Made by a program: the position numbers and the translations under genes
In this document: positions 1-9,504 of the stretch, one piece after another
Position numbering within the stretch: the stretch's first letter is position 1
Layout: every line of letters starts with the position of its first letter
Notes under the pieces: model-generated
Told to the model about the DNA's origin: nothing
The model's input: only the letters and a program-made list of their open reading frames with translations
Database searches by the model: none
Assembly (NCBI RefSeq): GCF_000241525.1
Contig: NZ_AHIL01000012.1
Span: 186,001-250,000, forward strand
Reading direction: 5' to 3'
Length of the DNA: 64,000 bases
DNA from: Comamonas testosteroni ATCC 11996
Lineage (GTDB): Bacteria; Pseudomonadota; Gammaproteobacteria; Burkholderiales; Burkholderiaceae_C

Positions 1-391
1 GCGTGGTCGGCACCTGCACAAAAGGCACGCCACGCATATAGCTGGCGGCAGCAAAGCCCGTCATGTCCCCCACCACACCGCCGCCCAGTGCAAACAGCAC
101 CGTCTTGCGGTCGCAACCATGCTGCAGCAGGGCATCAAAAATCAGGTTCAGAGTCTGCCAGTCTTTATGGGCTTCACCATCGGGCAACACCACCTCGTGA
201 ACCTGGGCGTATTGGCCACTCAAGGCCTGCTTGAGCGCAGACAGATAAAGCGGGGCCACGACATCATTCGTCACGACCAGAGCCGCCGCCGCCTTGGGCA
301 ATGCCTGCCAAGTGGAGCTCTGGGCCAGCAAACCCTCTGCAATCACGATGGGATAGCTGCGCTCTCCCAGATCAATATGCACCGTTTCCAC
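1..391 (-). CDS. aroB: 3-dehydroquinate synthase, N-terminal part (cut by window edge)
   Basis: AroB converts DAHP to 3-dehydroquinate, the second step of the shikimate pathway, in the cytosol. About 130 codons are visible; the 3' end lies beyond position 1. The start is a GTG at 391-389 behind an AGAGAGG ribosome site, giving [15 protein letters not shown], which matches the usual AroB opening. The NAD-binding [11 protein letters not shown] segment and the following VPTT motif are present near the window edge. It lies 70 bp downstream of aroK in the same direction, the usual aroKB pair. There is no ATG at this position, which is why GTG was chosen. Confidence 0.95.
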   Translation of the reverse strand, partial: METVHIDLGERSYPIVIAEGLLAQSSTWQALPKAAAALVVTNDVVAPLYLSALKQALSGQYAQVHEVVLPDGEAHKDWQTLNLIFDALLQHGCDRKTVLFALGGGVVGDMTGFAAASYMRGVPFVQVPTT

Positions 392-461
392 GTTCAACCT
401 CTCTCAAAATACATAGCAGGAACCCCACGCAGTGTATTGACCAACAAGCTTTTATGCGCAA

Positions 462-998
462 TCAGGAATGCTGACCGAGTTCAATCTGCATGGCCACTCG
501 CTGAGCCACCTGCGCGGCGGACAGACCGCTGCCCGCCACCACAAAATCCGCCACTTCCTTGTAGAGCGGATCTCTGATGGCATGCAAATCCAGCAAGCGC
601 TGCAAAGGATTGTCCACTTGCAGCAAGGGACGCTGAGTATCCCGCTGCAGGCGCTTGGCAATTTCATGCGGTGATGCACTCAGATAGACCACCTGTGCAT
701 GCCCGGCCAGCTCTTGCCTGTTTTCAGCCTTCAGCACGGCACCGCCACCTGTGGCAACCACCGTTTTCTCAGGTCGCGCCAGCAGCGCTGCCAGCACCTG
801 CTGCTCTACATCCCTGAATCTGGCCTCGCCTTCCTTGGCAAAAAAATCGCGAATCGTGCAGCCGATATGCTCTTCGATGGCCACGTCCACATCCACAAAA
901 GGCATAGACCAACGCTTGGCCAAATAGCGTCCGATGGTGGATTTGCCGGAGCCTGGCAAGCCCACAAGGGCAATATGAAATTTCTTTAGAACAGTCAT
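462..998 (-). CDS. aroK: Shikimate kinase
   Basis: Phosphorylates shikimate with ATP in the aromatic amino acid pathway. The 178-residue protein has the P-loop GLPGSGKST at about residues 13-21, the DVD substrate-binding segment, the ATGGGAVL glycine motif and the RPLL lid arginine, and it has normal family length. The frame stays open upstream to 1079, but the added residues look non-homologous and would run through the hairpin after pilQ. The ATG at 998 gives the canonical start. It follows pilQ and precedes aroB on the same strand. Confidence 0.95.
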   Translation of the reverse strand: MTVLKKFHIALVGLPGSGKSTIGRYLAKRWSMPFVDVDVAIEEHIGCTIRDFFAKEGEARFRDVEQQVLAALLARPEKTVVATGGGAVLKAENRQELAGHAQVVYLSASPHEIAKRLQRDTQRPLLQVDNPLQRLLDLHAIRDPLYKEVADFVVAGSGLSAAQVAQRVAMQIELGQHS

Positions 999-1063
999 CG
1001 CGTTACCGTCATCCGCCAATCTGGCCAGCCCATGATTCTCGCAGCCCGCAGATATTACAAATG

Positions 1064-1091
1064 AAAAGGCCCGCATCAACTCGTGCGGGCC
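1064..1091 (-). terminator. Hairpin terminator after pilQ
   Basis: Eight-base stem GGCCCGCA (1068-1075) pairs with TGCGGGCC (1084-1091) around an 8-nt loop. On the minus strand it is followed by TTTTC. It lies 22 bp past the pilQ stop and upstream of aroK, so it probably ends or attenuates the pil transcript before aroKB. Confidence 0.6.
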
Positions 1092-1112
1092 CTATGTAAA
1101 AACTGATAACAG

Positions 1113-3227
1113 TTATTTGCTGGTGCTGCGCACCTGGCTCAGCATCTTGGGAGTGATGAAAACCAGCATTTCACGCTTGCTCGAAGCCTTGGTGTTGCTG
1201 CGGAACAAATGCCCCAAAACAGGCAGATCTCCGAACAGCGGCACCTTGTTGAGCTGGTTGGTCTCCTCCAGCTCAAAGATACCGCCAATCACCACGGTGC
1301 CACCATTTTCGACCAGCACCTGGGTCTTGACATGCTTGGTATCAATGGCGACGCCCTGAGTCGTAGTCTCACCGCGGCTGTCCTTGTTCACATCCAGATC
1401 CAGAATGATGTCGCCTTCAGGGGTAATCTGCGGAGTCACTTCCAGCTTCAGCACTGCCTTCTTAAACGAGATCGTCGTGGCGCCATTCGGCGCAGTCACG
1501 GAGTATGGGTATTCCGTGCCTTGCTCGATCAATGCCTTGTTCTGGTCTGCTGTCACCAGACGGGGGTTGGAGATGATCTTGCCGTCACCTTCTGCTTCCA
1601 GAGCGGACAGCTCCAGCGACAGGAAACGCGTCATCGAGCTATTGAACACAGAGAATGCGACCTGACCCACAGTGTTGATTCCCGAAACACTGGCTGGCAA
1701 GTTGACGAAATTGCCGCTGGGGAACTTGGTGCTCGCTCCCGAGCTGCTATCAGGCAGGAACTGAGATGAGGTCATGGAGGCATTGCTGCCGACAGCCCCT
1801 CCGCCGAACTTCACACCCAGCGAACGGCCAAAGGTATCGCGTGCCTCCACAATGCGGGCCTCGATCATGACCTGGCGTACCGGCACATCCAGCGTTGCCA
1901 GCAAAGCCTTCATTTCTTCCAGCTTGGTCGGCGTATCCGTCACAAACAGCTGATTGGTTCGTGGCTCGGAAATGGCGGAGCCGCGCGACGACAGAAAGCG
2001 CGTGCTGGACCCTGTACTGCCTGCACCACCGCCGCCTGTCGAAGTCGTGATCTGCTGCAGAATGTCCGCCGCCTTCGCATAGTTGAGCTGGAAGCCTTGC
2101 GTGCGCAGAGGCTCCAGCTTCTGGATTTCCATGGCCGCTTCGTAGTCACGCTTGGTACGTGCGTCAATCTCGTCCTTGGGAGCGATCCAGAGCACGGAGC
2201 CGGACTTGCGCATACCCAGCCCCTTGGCATCCATGATGATCTGAAGAGCCTGATCCCAAGGGACATCCTTCAGACGCAGAGTCAAGGCACCTGTCACCGT
2301 ATCCGAAGTGACGATATTGAAGTTGGTGAAGTCCGCGATGACCTGCAGCAAAGAGCGCACTTCAATATTCTGGAAATTGAGCGACAGCTTTTCGCCGCTG
2401 TAGCCCGGGCCTTGCGTCAACTTGCTGGTGTCGACCTTTTTCTGGCGCACTTCCACCACGAACTGATTGTCGCTCTGGTATGCGCTGTGTTCCCAATCAC
2501 CCACGGGGTCAATGCGCATCCGAACACGATCACCTTGCTGAGTGGTCGAGATCGTTTGCACAGGCGTACCGAAATCTCCCACATCGAGCTTCTTGCGCAA
2601 ATTTTCGGGCAGGGCTGTACGCAGGAAGTCCACTGTCAGGCCCTTGCCCTCCTGCCGCAGATCCACCCCCACCTGGCTGCTGCCAAGGCTGACTACAACC
2701 CGGCCGGAGCCATCGCTACCACGGCGAAAGTCGATACCGCGAATCGGAGCTGCATCAGAGGCTGCCGTCTTGTTCTCAAACACCGGAGCCATGACAGGAG
2801 CCGCAGCTGCAGCGGTTGTCGCAGCACCTGCGGGATCAAGCAAGATCAGCAAAGATTTGTCCTGGCGCTGCAGGCGATAGGTGGTAGCCGTCTTCAGATT
2901 CAACACCAGACGTGAGCGACCCGATGCTTCCACCAGATTTGCCGAACGCAGATTGCCCTGATTGAATTCAAGCAACGACTTGCCTGAGCCATTGCTCACA
3001 CCCGGAAAATCCAGAGCGATACGCGCCGGAGACTGAACCACGAATCCGGTCGGGTCTGCAGCCAGCGGTTCGGACAGCTCAACACGGACGACCTCGGAGC
3101 CTGACTGCAAAGCGCCTGTAACAGCCTCAATGCGGGCTTGCGCCCAGGCTGCCGAAGAAAGCAAAAGGCCGCTCAGGGTCAGACCCCAGCGGGCCTTCGC
3201 CATAGTGCTGCGATTAATACCCATCAT
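1113..3227 (-). CDS. pilQ: Type IV pilus secretin PilQ
   Basis: Outer-membrane secretin through which the type IV pilus exits. The 704-residue protein has a signal peptide ending at AWAQA, two N-terminal AMIN-like domains (about 30-130 and 160-265), an STN/N0 domain (about 275-350), an N1 domain and a C-terminal secretin domain. The last carries the VPLFGDLPVLGHLFRS signature and a terminal SKREMLVFITPKM segment. A Gly/Ser-rich linker interrupts the N1 region. The start overlaps the pilP stop by ATGA, indicating translational coupling. It is the last gene of pilMNOPQ. Confidence 0.97.
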   Translation of the reverse strand: MMGINRSTMAKARWGLTLSGLLLSSAAWAQARIEAVTGALQSGSEVVRVELSEPLAADPTGFVVQSPARIALDFPGVSNGSGKSLLEFNQGNLRSANLVEASGRSRLVLNLKTATTYRLQRQDKSLLILLDPAGAATTAAAAAPVMAPVFENKTAASDAAPIRGIDFRRGSDGSGRVVVSLGSSQVGVDLRQEGKGLTVDFLRTALPENLRKKLDVGDFGTPVQTISTTQQGDRVRMRIDPVGDWEHSAYQSDNQFVVEVRQKKVDTSKLTQGPGYSGEKLSLNFQNIEVRSLLQVIADFTNFNIVTSDTVTGALTLRLKDVPWDQALQIIMDAKGLGMRKSGSVLWIAPKDEIDARTKRDYEAAMEIQKLEPLRTQGFQLNYAKAADILQQITTSTGGGGAGSTGSSTRFLSSRGSAISEPRTNQLFVTDTPTKLEEMKALLATLDVPVRQVMIEARIVEARDTFGRSLGVKFGGGAVGSNASMTSSQFLPDSSSGASTKFPSGNFVNLPASVSGINTVGQVAFSVFNSSMTRFLSLELSALEAEGDGKIISNPRLVTADQNKALIEQGTEYPYSVTAPNGATTISFKKAVLKLEVTPQITPEGDIILDLDVNKDSRGETTTQGVAIDTKHVKTQVLVENGGTVVIGGIFELEETNQLNKVPLFGDLPVLGHLFRSNTKASSKREMLVFITPKMLSQVRSTSK

Positions 3228-3775
3228 TTGCCAACCTCCTGCAACTCCAAAGTGCTTGTTCTTTCAATCCAGTCACCACCGCCATCCTGGACAATTTCTC
3301 TTAGCTGGATGGAGTTTTCCGTAATCTTGGTGATCTTTCCGTAGTTCTGCCCCAGATAGTTGCCGACACGTACCTGGTAGAGCAGACCGCCGACTTTGAC
3401 CAAGGCCGTGGGTACGTTCTTTTTGTCGAGACTGCCCACCATGGTCATGGTGTCCAGCGGCTCGGCCTCCAGTGGCTCCTTGCGGCGACTCAGCTCTGGC
3501 GTGAGCAAAGCCGTGCTGATGTTGGATTGCGCAGACTCCTTGCGCAGCACCTGGATCAGTTTGAGCGGATTGAAGGGCTCCATGCCATCAGTCCCTGTAT
3601 AGGCCTGGGGCTTGAAAGGCTTGGGCTCCTCCAGAGGACTCACGCGAGGCCTGGCATTGGCACGCTCCTGGGCCATCCACTCACGCAGTTGATCCTCCTC
3701 GGAGGAGGTGCAGCCCGCCAGCAAAGCACTGCTCATCAGTACCAGCCAGACAGGGCTCAAGAATGCTCTGCTCAT
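3224..3775 (-). CDS. pilP: Type IV pilus inner-membrane lipoprotein PilP
   Basis: PilP links the PilNO complex to the secretin PilQ in the periplasm. The 183-residue product has a lipoprotein signal with lipobox LLAGC (Cys about 22). A low-complexity Pro/Glu-rich linker follows, then a C-terminal beta domain containing the typical VGNYLGQNYGKI stretch (homology-region-like fold shared with GspC). It overlaps pilO at its start and pilQ at its end by 4 bp each. Confidence 0.95.
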   Translation of the reverse strand: MSRAFLSPVWLVLMSSALLAGCTSSEEDQLREWMAQERANARPRVSPLEEPKPFKPQAYTGTDGMEPFNPLKLIQVLRKESAQSNISTALLTPELSRRKEPLEAEPLDTMTMVGSLDKKNVPTALVKVGGLLYQVRVGNYLGQNYGKITKITENSIQLREIVQDGGGDWIERTSTLELQEVGK

Positions 3776-4446
3776 TTCTTCCCCTTGGCCGCGTCACGCT
3801 GCGCCTTGACTTCGTCCGCATCCAGATATCGGAAGGTCCGTGCCGTGGCATCCATGGACAGCACATCCGTGTCTTTGCCGCCCGGGACGATGGACAGATT
3901 GTTCAAGGTCACGATACGGGACAGGAAAGCGATGTCCGAGGCAAAAGCACCGATGTCGTGATAGCGCCCCGTTACCTTCAGGGTGATTGGCAGCTCGGCG
4001 TAGTACTCCTTGGTCACCATGGCACCAGGGCGGAATACTTCAAACTGCAGACTGCGTCCCAAGCCTGCCTGGTTGATATCGGAGAGCAGAGCAGCCATCT
4101 CCGCCTTGCTGGGCAGTTGCTTTTCCAGCTGCATCACATACTGCTGCACCTGCTCGCGCTGCTTCTTCAAGCCCTCCAGACTCACCGCCTTGATCATTTT
4201 CCTGGAGTAGTCTTCGCGTAGAGTCACCTCGGTCGCACGCTCGGCGTCCAGCTCTGCCTCGTAATCTTTCAGGATGACGAACCACAGCAAGGCAGCGACA
4301 GCGACTGCAACAGCCACATACAGCAGTGCCTTGGGCAAGGCAGGCCAGACCGAAGGATCATTGGGATCCAGATTCCGGAATTGACGCTGAACTCTCTCTT
4401 GCAGTGCAGCGAAGTCTATGTCCAGAGATTTCTTCTTTTTTGCCAT
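3772..4446 (-). CDS. pilO: Type IV pilus alignment protein PilO
   Basis: Bitopic inner-membrane protein that heterodimerises with PilN and aligns the motor with the secretin. The 224 residues comprise a cytoplasmic N-terminal part rich in Lys, one membrane segment at about 43-62, a coiled-coil stretch (about 68-115) and a ferredoxin-like periplasmic domain containing the family motif FRPG. It starts directly at the pilN stop and overlaps pilP by ATGA. Confidence 0.95.
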   Translation of the reverse strand: MAKKKKSLDIDFAALQERVQRQFRNLDPNDPSVWPALPKALLYVAVAVAVAALLWFVILKDYEAELDAERATEVTLREDYSRKMIKAVSLEGLKKQREQVQQYVMQLEKQLPSKAEMAALLSDINQAGLGRSLQFEVFRPGAMVTKEYYAELPITLKVTGRYHDIGAFASDIAFLSRIVTLNNLSIVPGGKDTDVLSMDATARTFRYLDADEVKAQRDAAKGKK

Positions 4447-5057
4447 TACTGCGCCTTCACAGAGGAGCTTGCAGCAAGCAGGTTTTTCTCCGCATCGCTG
4501 GTCCTGGTCAGATTGAAGCGCAATGTGAATGCAGCTGCACGGCGCTTATCCTTGGCAGTCACATCAACCGTCTTGGCCACAATTTCCATCAGCTCCGGCT
4601 TGGAGAACCAGGGCGAGCCATCCGAAAGATTGCGCAGCATCTCGGAAATACGCTCATTCGACTGCGCAGTTCCCTGCATGGTCACAGACAGGCCTTCTTG
4701 CTTGATGCTGCTGATATAGACACCGTCCGGCAGTTGCTTGACCAGCTCATTGAGCATGTACACCGGCAGATTGCGGTCGGACTGGAGATCCTCCACCGCC
4801 TTCTGTCGTGCACGCAGAGCGGTGATTTCAGCCTCAAGCCCCTCGATTTCCTTGATCTGTGTCTCCAGGACCTTGATTTCGGAGCGCAGCAGATTGTTCT
4901 TGTTCTGCTGGCCCTCGATCATCATCTGGAAGTACCAGTAAATCAGTGCTGCGATCAGCAGTCCACCCAGTGCGCCCAGCACCATATTGACCTGAAACGC
5001 TTCTTTACGGCGCTTCTTGGCAGCTTCTCGGTGCGGTAAAAGGTTAATCAGTATCAC
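4446..5057 (-). CDS. pilN: Type IV pilus assembly protein PilN
   Basis: Inner-membrane partner of PilO; its short cytoplasmic tail docks on PilM. The family-defining N-terminal INLLPHR motif follows directly after a GTG codon at 5057-5055, which sits 8 nt behind a clear GGAGG and overlaps the pilM stop as GTGA. I take that GTG as the start (203 residues) rather than the ATG at 5087, which has no such support. One membrane segment (about 24-44) is followed by a coiled coil and a periplasmic domain. Confidence 0.93.
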   Translation of the reverse strand: MILINLLPHREAAKKRRKEAFQVNMVLGALGGLLIAALIYWYFQMMIEGQQNKNNLLRSEIKVLETQIKEIEGLEAEITALRARQKAVEDLQSDRNLPVYMLNELVKQLPDGVYISSIKQEGLSVTMQGTAQSNERISEMLRNLSDGSPWFSKPELMEIVAKTVDVTAKDKRRAAAFTLRFNLTRTSDAEKNLLAASSSVKAQ

Positions 5058-6136
5058 TCTTGAAACCTCCGCATGGCCAAACCGCAAGAGGTCAGATAGG
5101 ACGGTGCTTCACGCGCCATCCTCTTCAGACGCACGCCGCTGCCAATTTCCATGCCTTCGAAAGGATTGGCAAGACTGCAGGCACATCCAGTCTGCTGGCT
5201 GACGGCATCCACCAGCCCCGGCAAGGACGACGACCCACCTGCCAGCAAAACATGATCGACGCGGTTATAGGGAGTACTCGTGAAGAAGAACTGCAGCGCT
5301 CGCGCCACTTCCTGGGTCAGGCTTTGCACGAAGGGCTTGAGCACACCAGCCGCATAGTCGTCCGGCAATTCGCCGCTGCGCTTCTTGGCTTCTGCCTCTT
5401 CAGGAGAAAAACCGTACTGGCGCGCAATCAGCTGGGTGAGCTGTGCACCGCCAAAGGCCTGATCCCGCTCATACAGCACCTCGTCATTGCGAAGCACCTG
5501 CATGCTGGTAGTCATTGCCCCCACCTCGAATAGCGCCACGACAGCGTCACGCCCTGCATTGGGCAAACGCGACACCAGGCGCGTTGCCGCCATTCGGGCG
5601 GCGTAGGGCTCGATGTCGATCACTATGGGCTTGAGACCGGCAGCCTCGGCCAGGCCCTGACGGTCCTGCACTTTTTCCTTGCGCGATGCAGCGATCAGCA
5701 CATCCAAATCGCCAGGCGACGCCACCGACGGGCCTATGACACAGAAATCCAGGCTCACCTCATCGAGCGAGAACGGAATGTATTGATTGGCTTCGGACTC
5801 GACCTGAACTTCCATCTCCAGCTCGGTCAGGCCGGCTGGCAAGGTGATCTTCTTGGTAATCACAGCAGAGGCTGGCAGCGCCATGGCCACCTGCTTTGTA
5901 CGCGTTCCGCTTTTCTTGACCAGACGGCGCACTGCCTCCGCCACCTCATCAAATTTCTCAATATTGCCGTCGGTGATCCAGCCTTTTTCAAGAGGCTCAA
6001 TCGCACAACGCTCCAGTTGCCACTCGCCGGATTTGCTTTTGGCCAGCTCGACCAGCTTCACGCTGGAGGAGCTGACATCAATGCCAAGCAAAGGTGCAGG
6101 CTGACGGCTGAATAAAGAACTCAGAGCAATCAACAT
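5054..6136 (-). CDS. pilM: Type IV pilus assembly ATPase-like protein PilM
   Basis: Actin/FtsA-like cytoplasmic protein that binds the PilN tail and connects the pilus alignment complex to the motor. The 360-residue product shows LLGIDVSSSSVKLVEL (phosphate-1 loop) near the N-terminus and LLAGGSSSLPGL (adenosine motif) near the C-terminus. The ATG at 6136 follows a G-rich stretch. An in-frame TTG at 6166 would add only ten non-conserved residues. First gene of pilMNOPQ and divergent from mrcA. Confidence 0.95.
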   Translation of the reverse strand: MLIALSSLFSRQPAPLLGIDVSSSSVKLVELAKSKSGEWQLERCAIEPLEKGWITDGNIEKFDEVAEAVRRLVKKSGTRTKQVAMALPASAVITKKITLPAGLTELEMEVQVESEANQYIPFSLDEVSLDFCVIGPSVASPGDLDVLIAASRKEKVQDRQGLAEAAGLKPIVIDIEPYAARMAATRLVSRLPNAGRDAVVALFEVGAMTTSMQVLRNDEVLYERDQAFGGAQLTQLIARQYGFSPEEAEAKKRSGELPDDYAAGVLKPFVQSLTQEVARALQFFFTSTPYNRVDHVLLAGGSSSLPGLVDAVSQQTGCACSLANPFEGMEIGSGVRLKRMAREAPSYLTSCGLAMRRFQE

Positions 6137-6387
6137 GCCCCCCCAGGTTTGTAAGAATGGAAACAAAAGCCAGCAATACCCCGGGATCCTAGCAGCAAGC
6201 TATAGCAGCACATGCTTTGCTGCAGCGCTTTGCACCGTATTTCGTGGTCAAAAAAACACAAACTTGTGTAACGTCAAACCGCAAGAACCTCAGCCCTTGC
6301 ACATACTAGTGCTTACCCTGTGATTTAGGATCCAATCAAAGCGCGGCCTCTGTCCTGCCGCCACGATGCTTTTCCGGGCGGCATTTC

Positions 6388-6393
6388 TATAAT
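6388..6393 (+). promoter_or_regulatory. Candidate -10 element for mrcA
   Basis: A perfect TATAAT lies 26 bp before the mrcA start codon, which would give a leader of about 20 nt. No convincing -35 hexamer is seen at 16-18 bp spacing. The 283-bp gap between pilM and mrcA must also contain the pilM promoter, which I could not place with confidence. Confidence 0.4.
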
Positions 6394-6419
6394 GCCCCAC
6401 CCCTTGCCAATACTGCGAA

Positions 6420-8825
6420 ATGCCGCCATCAGAACATTCTGCTCACCAGGCACCTGCGCCTGGGTCTCAAACTCCCAAAAAACGCATGCACTGGCTGCCG
6501 CGTTCCATTTTCTGGCTGATCGGACTTGCCGTCGCCGCTGCCCTGGCCGTTTTGCTGGCCGTGGCCGTAGCGCTTGCCATGGCGTACCCCAATCTTCCAG
6601 ACGTCTCCGAGCTTGCAGACTACCGTCCCAAGCTACCGCTGCGGGTGTACTCCAGCGAAGGCGCTCTGCTGGGCGAATTTGGGGAGGAACGTCGTACCCT
6701 CACGCCCATCAACGAGATCCCCAAGGTCATGACGGATGCGGTGCTGGCCATCGAAGACACCCGCTTCTTCGAGCATGGCGGCGTGGACTACAAGGGCATG
6801 CTGCGTGCTGCGCTGGCCAACCTGGGCAAGGTCAAGAGCCAGGGTGCCTCCACCATCACCATGCAGGTCGCGCGCAATGTCTACCTCTCCTCCGAGAAGA
6901 CCTATACACGCAAGATCTACGAAATACTGCTGACCTTCAAGCTTGAGCACTTGCTCACCAAGGAGCAGATCCTCGAGATCTACATGAACCAGATTTTCCT
7001 TGGCAACCGTGCCTATGGCTTTGCAGCAGCCTGTGAAGCCTATTTCGGCCATCCGCTCAAGGACATCACGGTGGCCGAAGCCGCCATGCTGGCCGGCCTG
7101 CCCAAGGCTCCATCGGCCTACAACCCGATCAGCAACCCCAAGCGCGCTCGCATCCGTCAGCTCTACATCATCGAGCGCATGGAGGAAAACGGCTTCATCA
7201 CCGCAGAGCAGGCCAAACAGGCGCGCGAAGAGCCGCTCAAGCTGCGTACTGCAGCCAATTCGACCCGCGTACATGCGGAGTACGTGGCTGAAATGGCCCG
7301 TCAACTGATCTTTGCCCAATACGGCAGCGACGCCTATACCCGCGGCCTGAACGTCTACACCACCCTCAATGCCGGTGAACAAGAGGCTGCCTACAAGGCA
7401 TTGCGCGAAGGCATCATGAACTACGAACGCCGCCAGAAGTACCGCGGCCCCGAGAAGTTCATCACTTTGCCCAGCAACGCTCAGGAGCTGGAAGACGCCA
7501 TCGACGATGCCCTGGCCAATCATCCCGACAACGGCGATGTGGTTGCGGCCGTGGTGCTGGAAGCATCGCCTCGCAAGATCGTCGCGGCCCGTGCGGACGG
7601 TACCCATTTCGAGATCACGGGCGACAACCTCAAGCCCGCCGAATCCGGCCTCAGCCCCAAGGCACCGCCCAATATCAAGATTCGCCCCGGTGCCGTGATC
7701 CGCGCCATCAAGAACGCCAAGGGTGCCTGGGAAATCACACAGCTGCCCGAAGTCGAAGGCGCTTTTGTGGCCATGTCCACGCAAACTGGTGCCATCCGCG
7801 CGCTGATCGGTGGTTTCGACTTCGAAAAGAACAAGTTCAACCACGTGACCCAGGCCTGGCGCCAGCCGGGCTCCAGCTTCAAGCCCTTCATCTACTCGGC
7901 GGCGCTGGAGCACGGTTTCTCGCCTTCCACCATGATCAACGATGCGCCGATCTTCTTCAGTGCAGCAACCACCGGTGGTCAGCCCTGGGAGCCCAAGAAC
8001 TACGACGGCCGCTACGACGGCCCCATGACCATGCGCACGGGCTTGAACAAGTCCAAGAACATGATCTCCATCCGGTTGCTTCAGGCCATCGGTCCGAAGA
8101 CCGGACAGGAATGGGCGACGCGCTTTGGCTTTGACGCCGCCAAACAGCCCGCCTACCTGACAATGGCCCTGGGCGCCGGCTCCGTCACGCCGCTGCAGAT
8201 GGCGGGAGCCTATTCGGTGTTTGCCAACGGCGGCCACCGCATCAACCCCTGGCTGATTGCCCGCGTGACAGACCACAAGGGTCGCATCCTCTCCGAGTTC
8301 ACTCCACCCGCGGTCAAGGAGCTGCCCCAGGCCATCCCCGAGCGCAATGCCTTCCTCACCGGCACCCTGCTCAATGATGTGGCGCGCGTGGGTACGGCTG
8401 CACGTGCCCAGGCCACACTCAAGCGCCCCGACCTTTATGGCAAGACCGGCACTACCAATGACTCGGTGGACGCCTGGTTTGCCGGCTACCAGCCCAGCAT
8501 TGCCGCTGTCTCCTGGATTGGCTACGACACCCCGCGCAACCTTGGTTCGCGCGAAACCGGTGGCGGCCTGAGCCTGCCCATCTGGATCAATTTCATGCAG
8601 CACGCACTCAAGGGTGTGCCGGTGGCCGAAGTACAAACCCCGCCTGGCGTGGTCAATATGGGCGGCGACTGGTATTACGAAGAAAACGCCCGCAACGGCG
8701 GCGTCTCCAGCCTCGGCATGGAAGGCGCCTCCGACCCGAATGCGGGCGGCAGTGCCGGCCCGGGGGCCACCCAACCGCCGGCCGCAGAGGAGCGCAGCCG
8801 CATTCTGGACCTGTTCAGAAACTAA
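6420..8825 (+). CDS. mrcA: Penicillin-binding protein 1A (bifunctional transglycosylase/transpeptidase)
   Basis: Class A PBP that polymerises and cross-links peptidoglycan at the inner membrane. In 801 residues: a cytoplasmic tail, a membrane anchor at about 28-54, a GT51 glycosyltransferase domain with catalytic Glu112 in IEDTRFFEHGGVD and the GASTITMQ motif, an OB-like insert, and a transpeptidase domain with SSFK (Ser485, Lys488), SKN (545-547) and KTGT (675-678). All catalytic motifs are intact. A low-complexity Gly/Ala/Pro tail ends the protein. No Shine-Dalgarno sequence is evident before the ATG. Divergence from pilMNOPQ is a common arrangement in proteobacteria. Confidence 0.97.
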   Translation: MPPSEHSAHQAPAPGSQTPKKRMHWLPRSIFWLIGLAVAAALAVLLAVAVALAMAYPNLPDVSELADYRPKLPLRVYSSEGALLGEFGEERRTLTPINEIPKVMTDAVLAIEDTRFFEHGGVDYKGMLRAALANLGKVKSQGASTITMQVARNVYLSSEKTYTRKIYEILLTFKLEHLLTKEQILEIYMNQIFLGNRAYGFAAACEAYFGHPLKDITVAEAAMLAGLPKAPSAYNPISNPKRARIRQLYIIERMEENGFITAEQAKQAREEPLKLRTAANSTRVHAEYVAEMARQLIFAQYGSDAYTRGLNVYTTLNAGEQEAAYKALREGIMNYERRQKYRGPEKFITLPSNAQELEDAIDDALANHPDNGDVVAAVVLEASPRKIVAARADGTHFEITGDNLKPAESGLSPKAPPNIKIRPGAVIRAIKNAKGAWEITQLPEVEGAFVAMSTQTGAIRALIGGFDFEKNKFNHVTQAWRQPGSSFKPFIYSAALEHGFSPSTMINDAPIFFSAATTGGQPWEPKNYDGRYDGPMTMRTGLNKSKNMISIRLLQAIGPKTGQEWATRFGFDAAKQPAYLTMALGAGSVTPLQMAGAYSVFANGGHRINPWLIARVTDHKGRILSEFTPPAVKELPQAIPERNAFLTGTLLNDVARVGTAARAQATLKRPDLYGKTGTTNDSVDAWFAGYQPSIAAVSWIGYDTPRNLGSRETGGGLSLPIWINFMQHALKGVPVAEVQTPPGVVNMGGDWYYEENARNGGVSSLGMEGASDPNAGGSAGPGATQPPAAEERSRILDLFRN

Positions 8826-8840
8826 GCCCTCACAAAGCAA

Positions 8841-8873
8841 AAAGCCTGCCTCTCGTCGAGGCAGGCTTTTTTT
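8841..8873. terminator. Bidirectional terminator between mrcA and cyaY
   Basis: Perfect 12-bp stem AAAGCCTGCCTC / GAGGCAGGCTTT with a 5-nt loop, a T run on the plus side and an A run on the other side. It can end both mrcA (plus) and cyaY (minus), which converge here. Confidence 0.9.
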
Positions 8874-8892
8874 ATTCCAGCACCACGAATGC

Positions 8893-9234
8893 TCAGGCCA
8901 GAGCCTTGAACTCCAGAGCCATGCCCGACTGCTCGCTCGCATATTGCGTCAGATTGGCAAAGAACTCGCCAGCACCCTTGGTGTCCAGCCAGACCTTCTT
9001 GTCTTCGTCAAAGCGATAGTGAAAGCCGCCAGCCTTGGCCGCCAGCCAGATTTCATGCAGGGGCTTTTGCTGGTTGATGACAATCTGGCTGCGATTGGCA
9101 AACACCAATGTCACCATGCCGCCCACGCGCTGGGCATCAAGGTCGGCATCGGTTTCGTCATTGATGCGATCACAGCATTGCTCCACAGCCAGCAGAAGTT
9201 GGTCGGCGCGGTCCAGATATTCAAGGTCAGTCAT
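8893..9234 (-). CDS. cyaY: Iron-sulfur cluster assembly protein CyaY (frataxin)
   Basis: Bacterial frataxin that binds iron and modulates IscS during Fe-S cluster assembly. The 113-residue protein starts [14 protein letters not shown], has an acidic first helix ([14 protein letters not shown]) and the sheet motif [20 protein letters not shown]. Family length is about 106 residues. The ATG at 9234 is preferred over an upstream codon at 9264, which would run into lptM. It is divergent from lptM with only 12 bp between the start codons. Confidence 0.95.
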   Translation of the reverse strand: MTDLEYLDRADQLLLAVEQCCDRINDETDADLDAQRVGGMVTLVFANRSQIVINQQKPLHEIWLAAKAGGFHYRFDEDKKVWLDTKGAGEFFANLTQYASEQSGMALEFKALA

Positions 9235-9246
9235 TACAATTTGCCC

Positions 9247-9501
9247 ATGTTGAAAGCCAACCAAATTTTAGTCAGGAGCATTGCCCTTGCGGCTTGTGCG
9301 GCGTCCCTGGCAGCACTTTCCGCCTGCGGGCAAAAAGGCCCGCTCTATCTGCCTACAGATCCTGCGGCGCAGGGTCGCGCCACGCTGCCTGAAACACTGG
9401 GCATTTCCACCAAGCCTTCCAGCGCGGCAACACCCGCAACGAAAGCCATGCCGACAGAGGCGGACGAGATACCCCAGACCGATGCCAAGCCCAAGCCCTG
9501 A
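9247..9501 (+). CDS. lptM: LPS translocon maturation lipoprotein LptM (YifL-type)
   Basis: Small outer-membrane lipoprotein known in E. coli to assist disulfide maturation of the LptD-LptE translocon. The 84-residue product has a signal peptide with lipobox LSAC, followed by the conserved mature N-terminus [10 protein letters not shown], then a Pro/Ala/Thr-rich tail. In many relatives lysA follows lptM; here it does not, and an MBL-fold gene follows instead. The 12-bp gap to cyaY leaves little or no room for a leader. Confidence 0.85.
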   Translation: MLKANQILVRSIALAACAASLAALSACGQKGPLYLPTDPAAQGRATLPETLGISTKPSSAATPATKAMPTEADEIPQTDAKPKP

Positions 9502-9504
9502 GGC

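Noticed and set aside
6633..8942. Long open frame (769 codons) antisense to mrcA
   Set aside because: Arises from GC-rich third positions of mrcA. The translation has no family motif and is Gly/Val/His-rich, typical of shadow frames.
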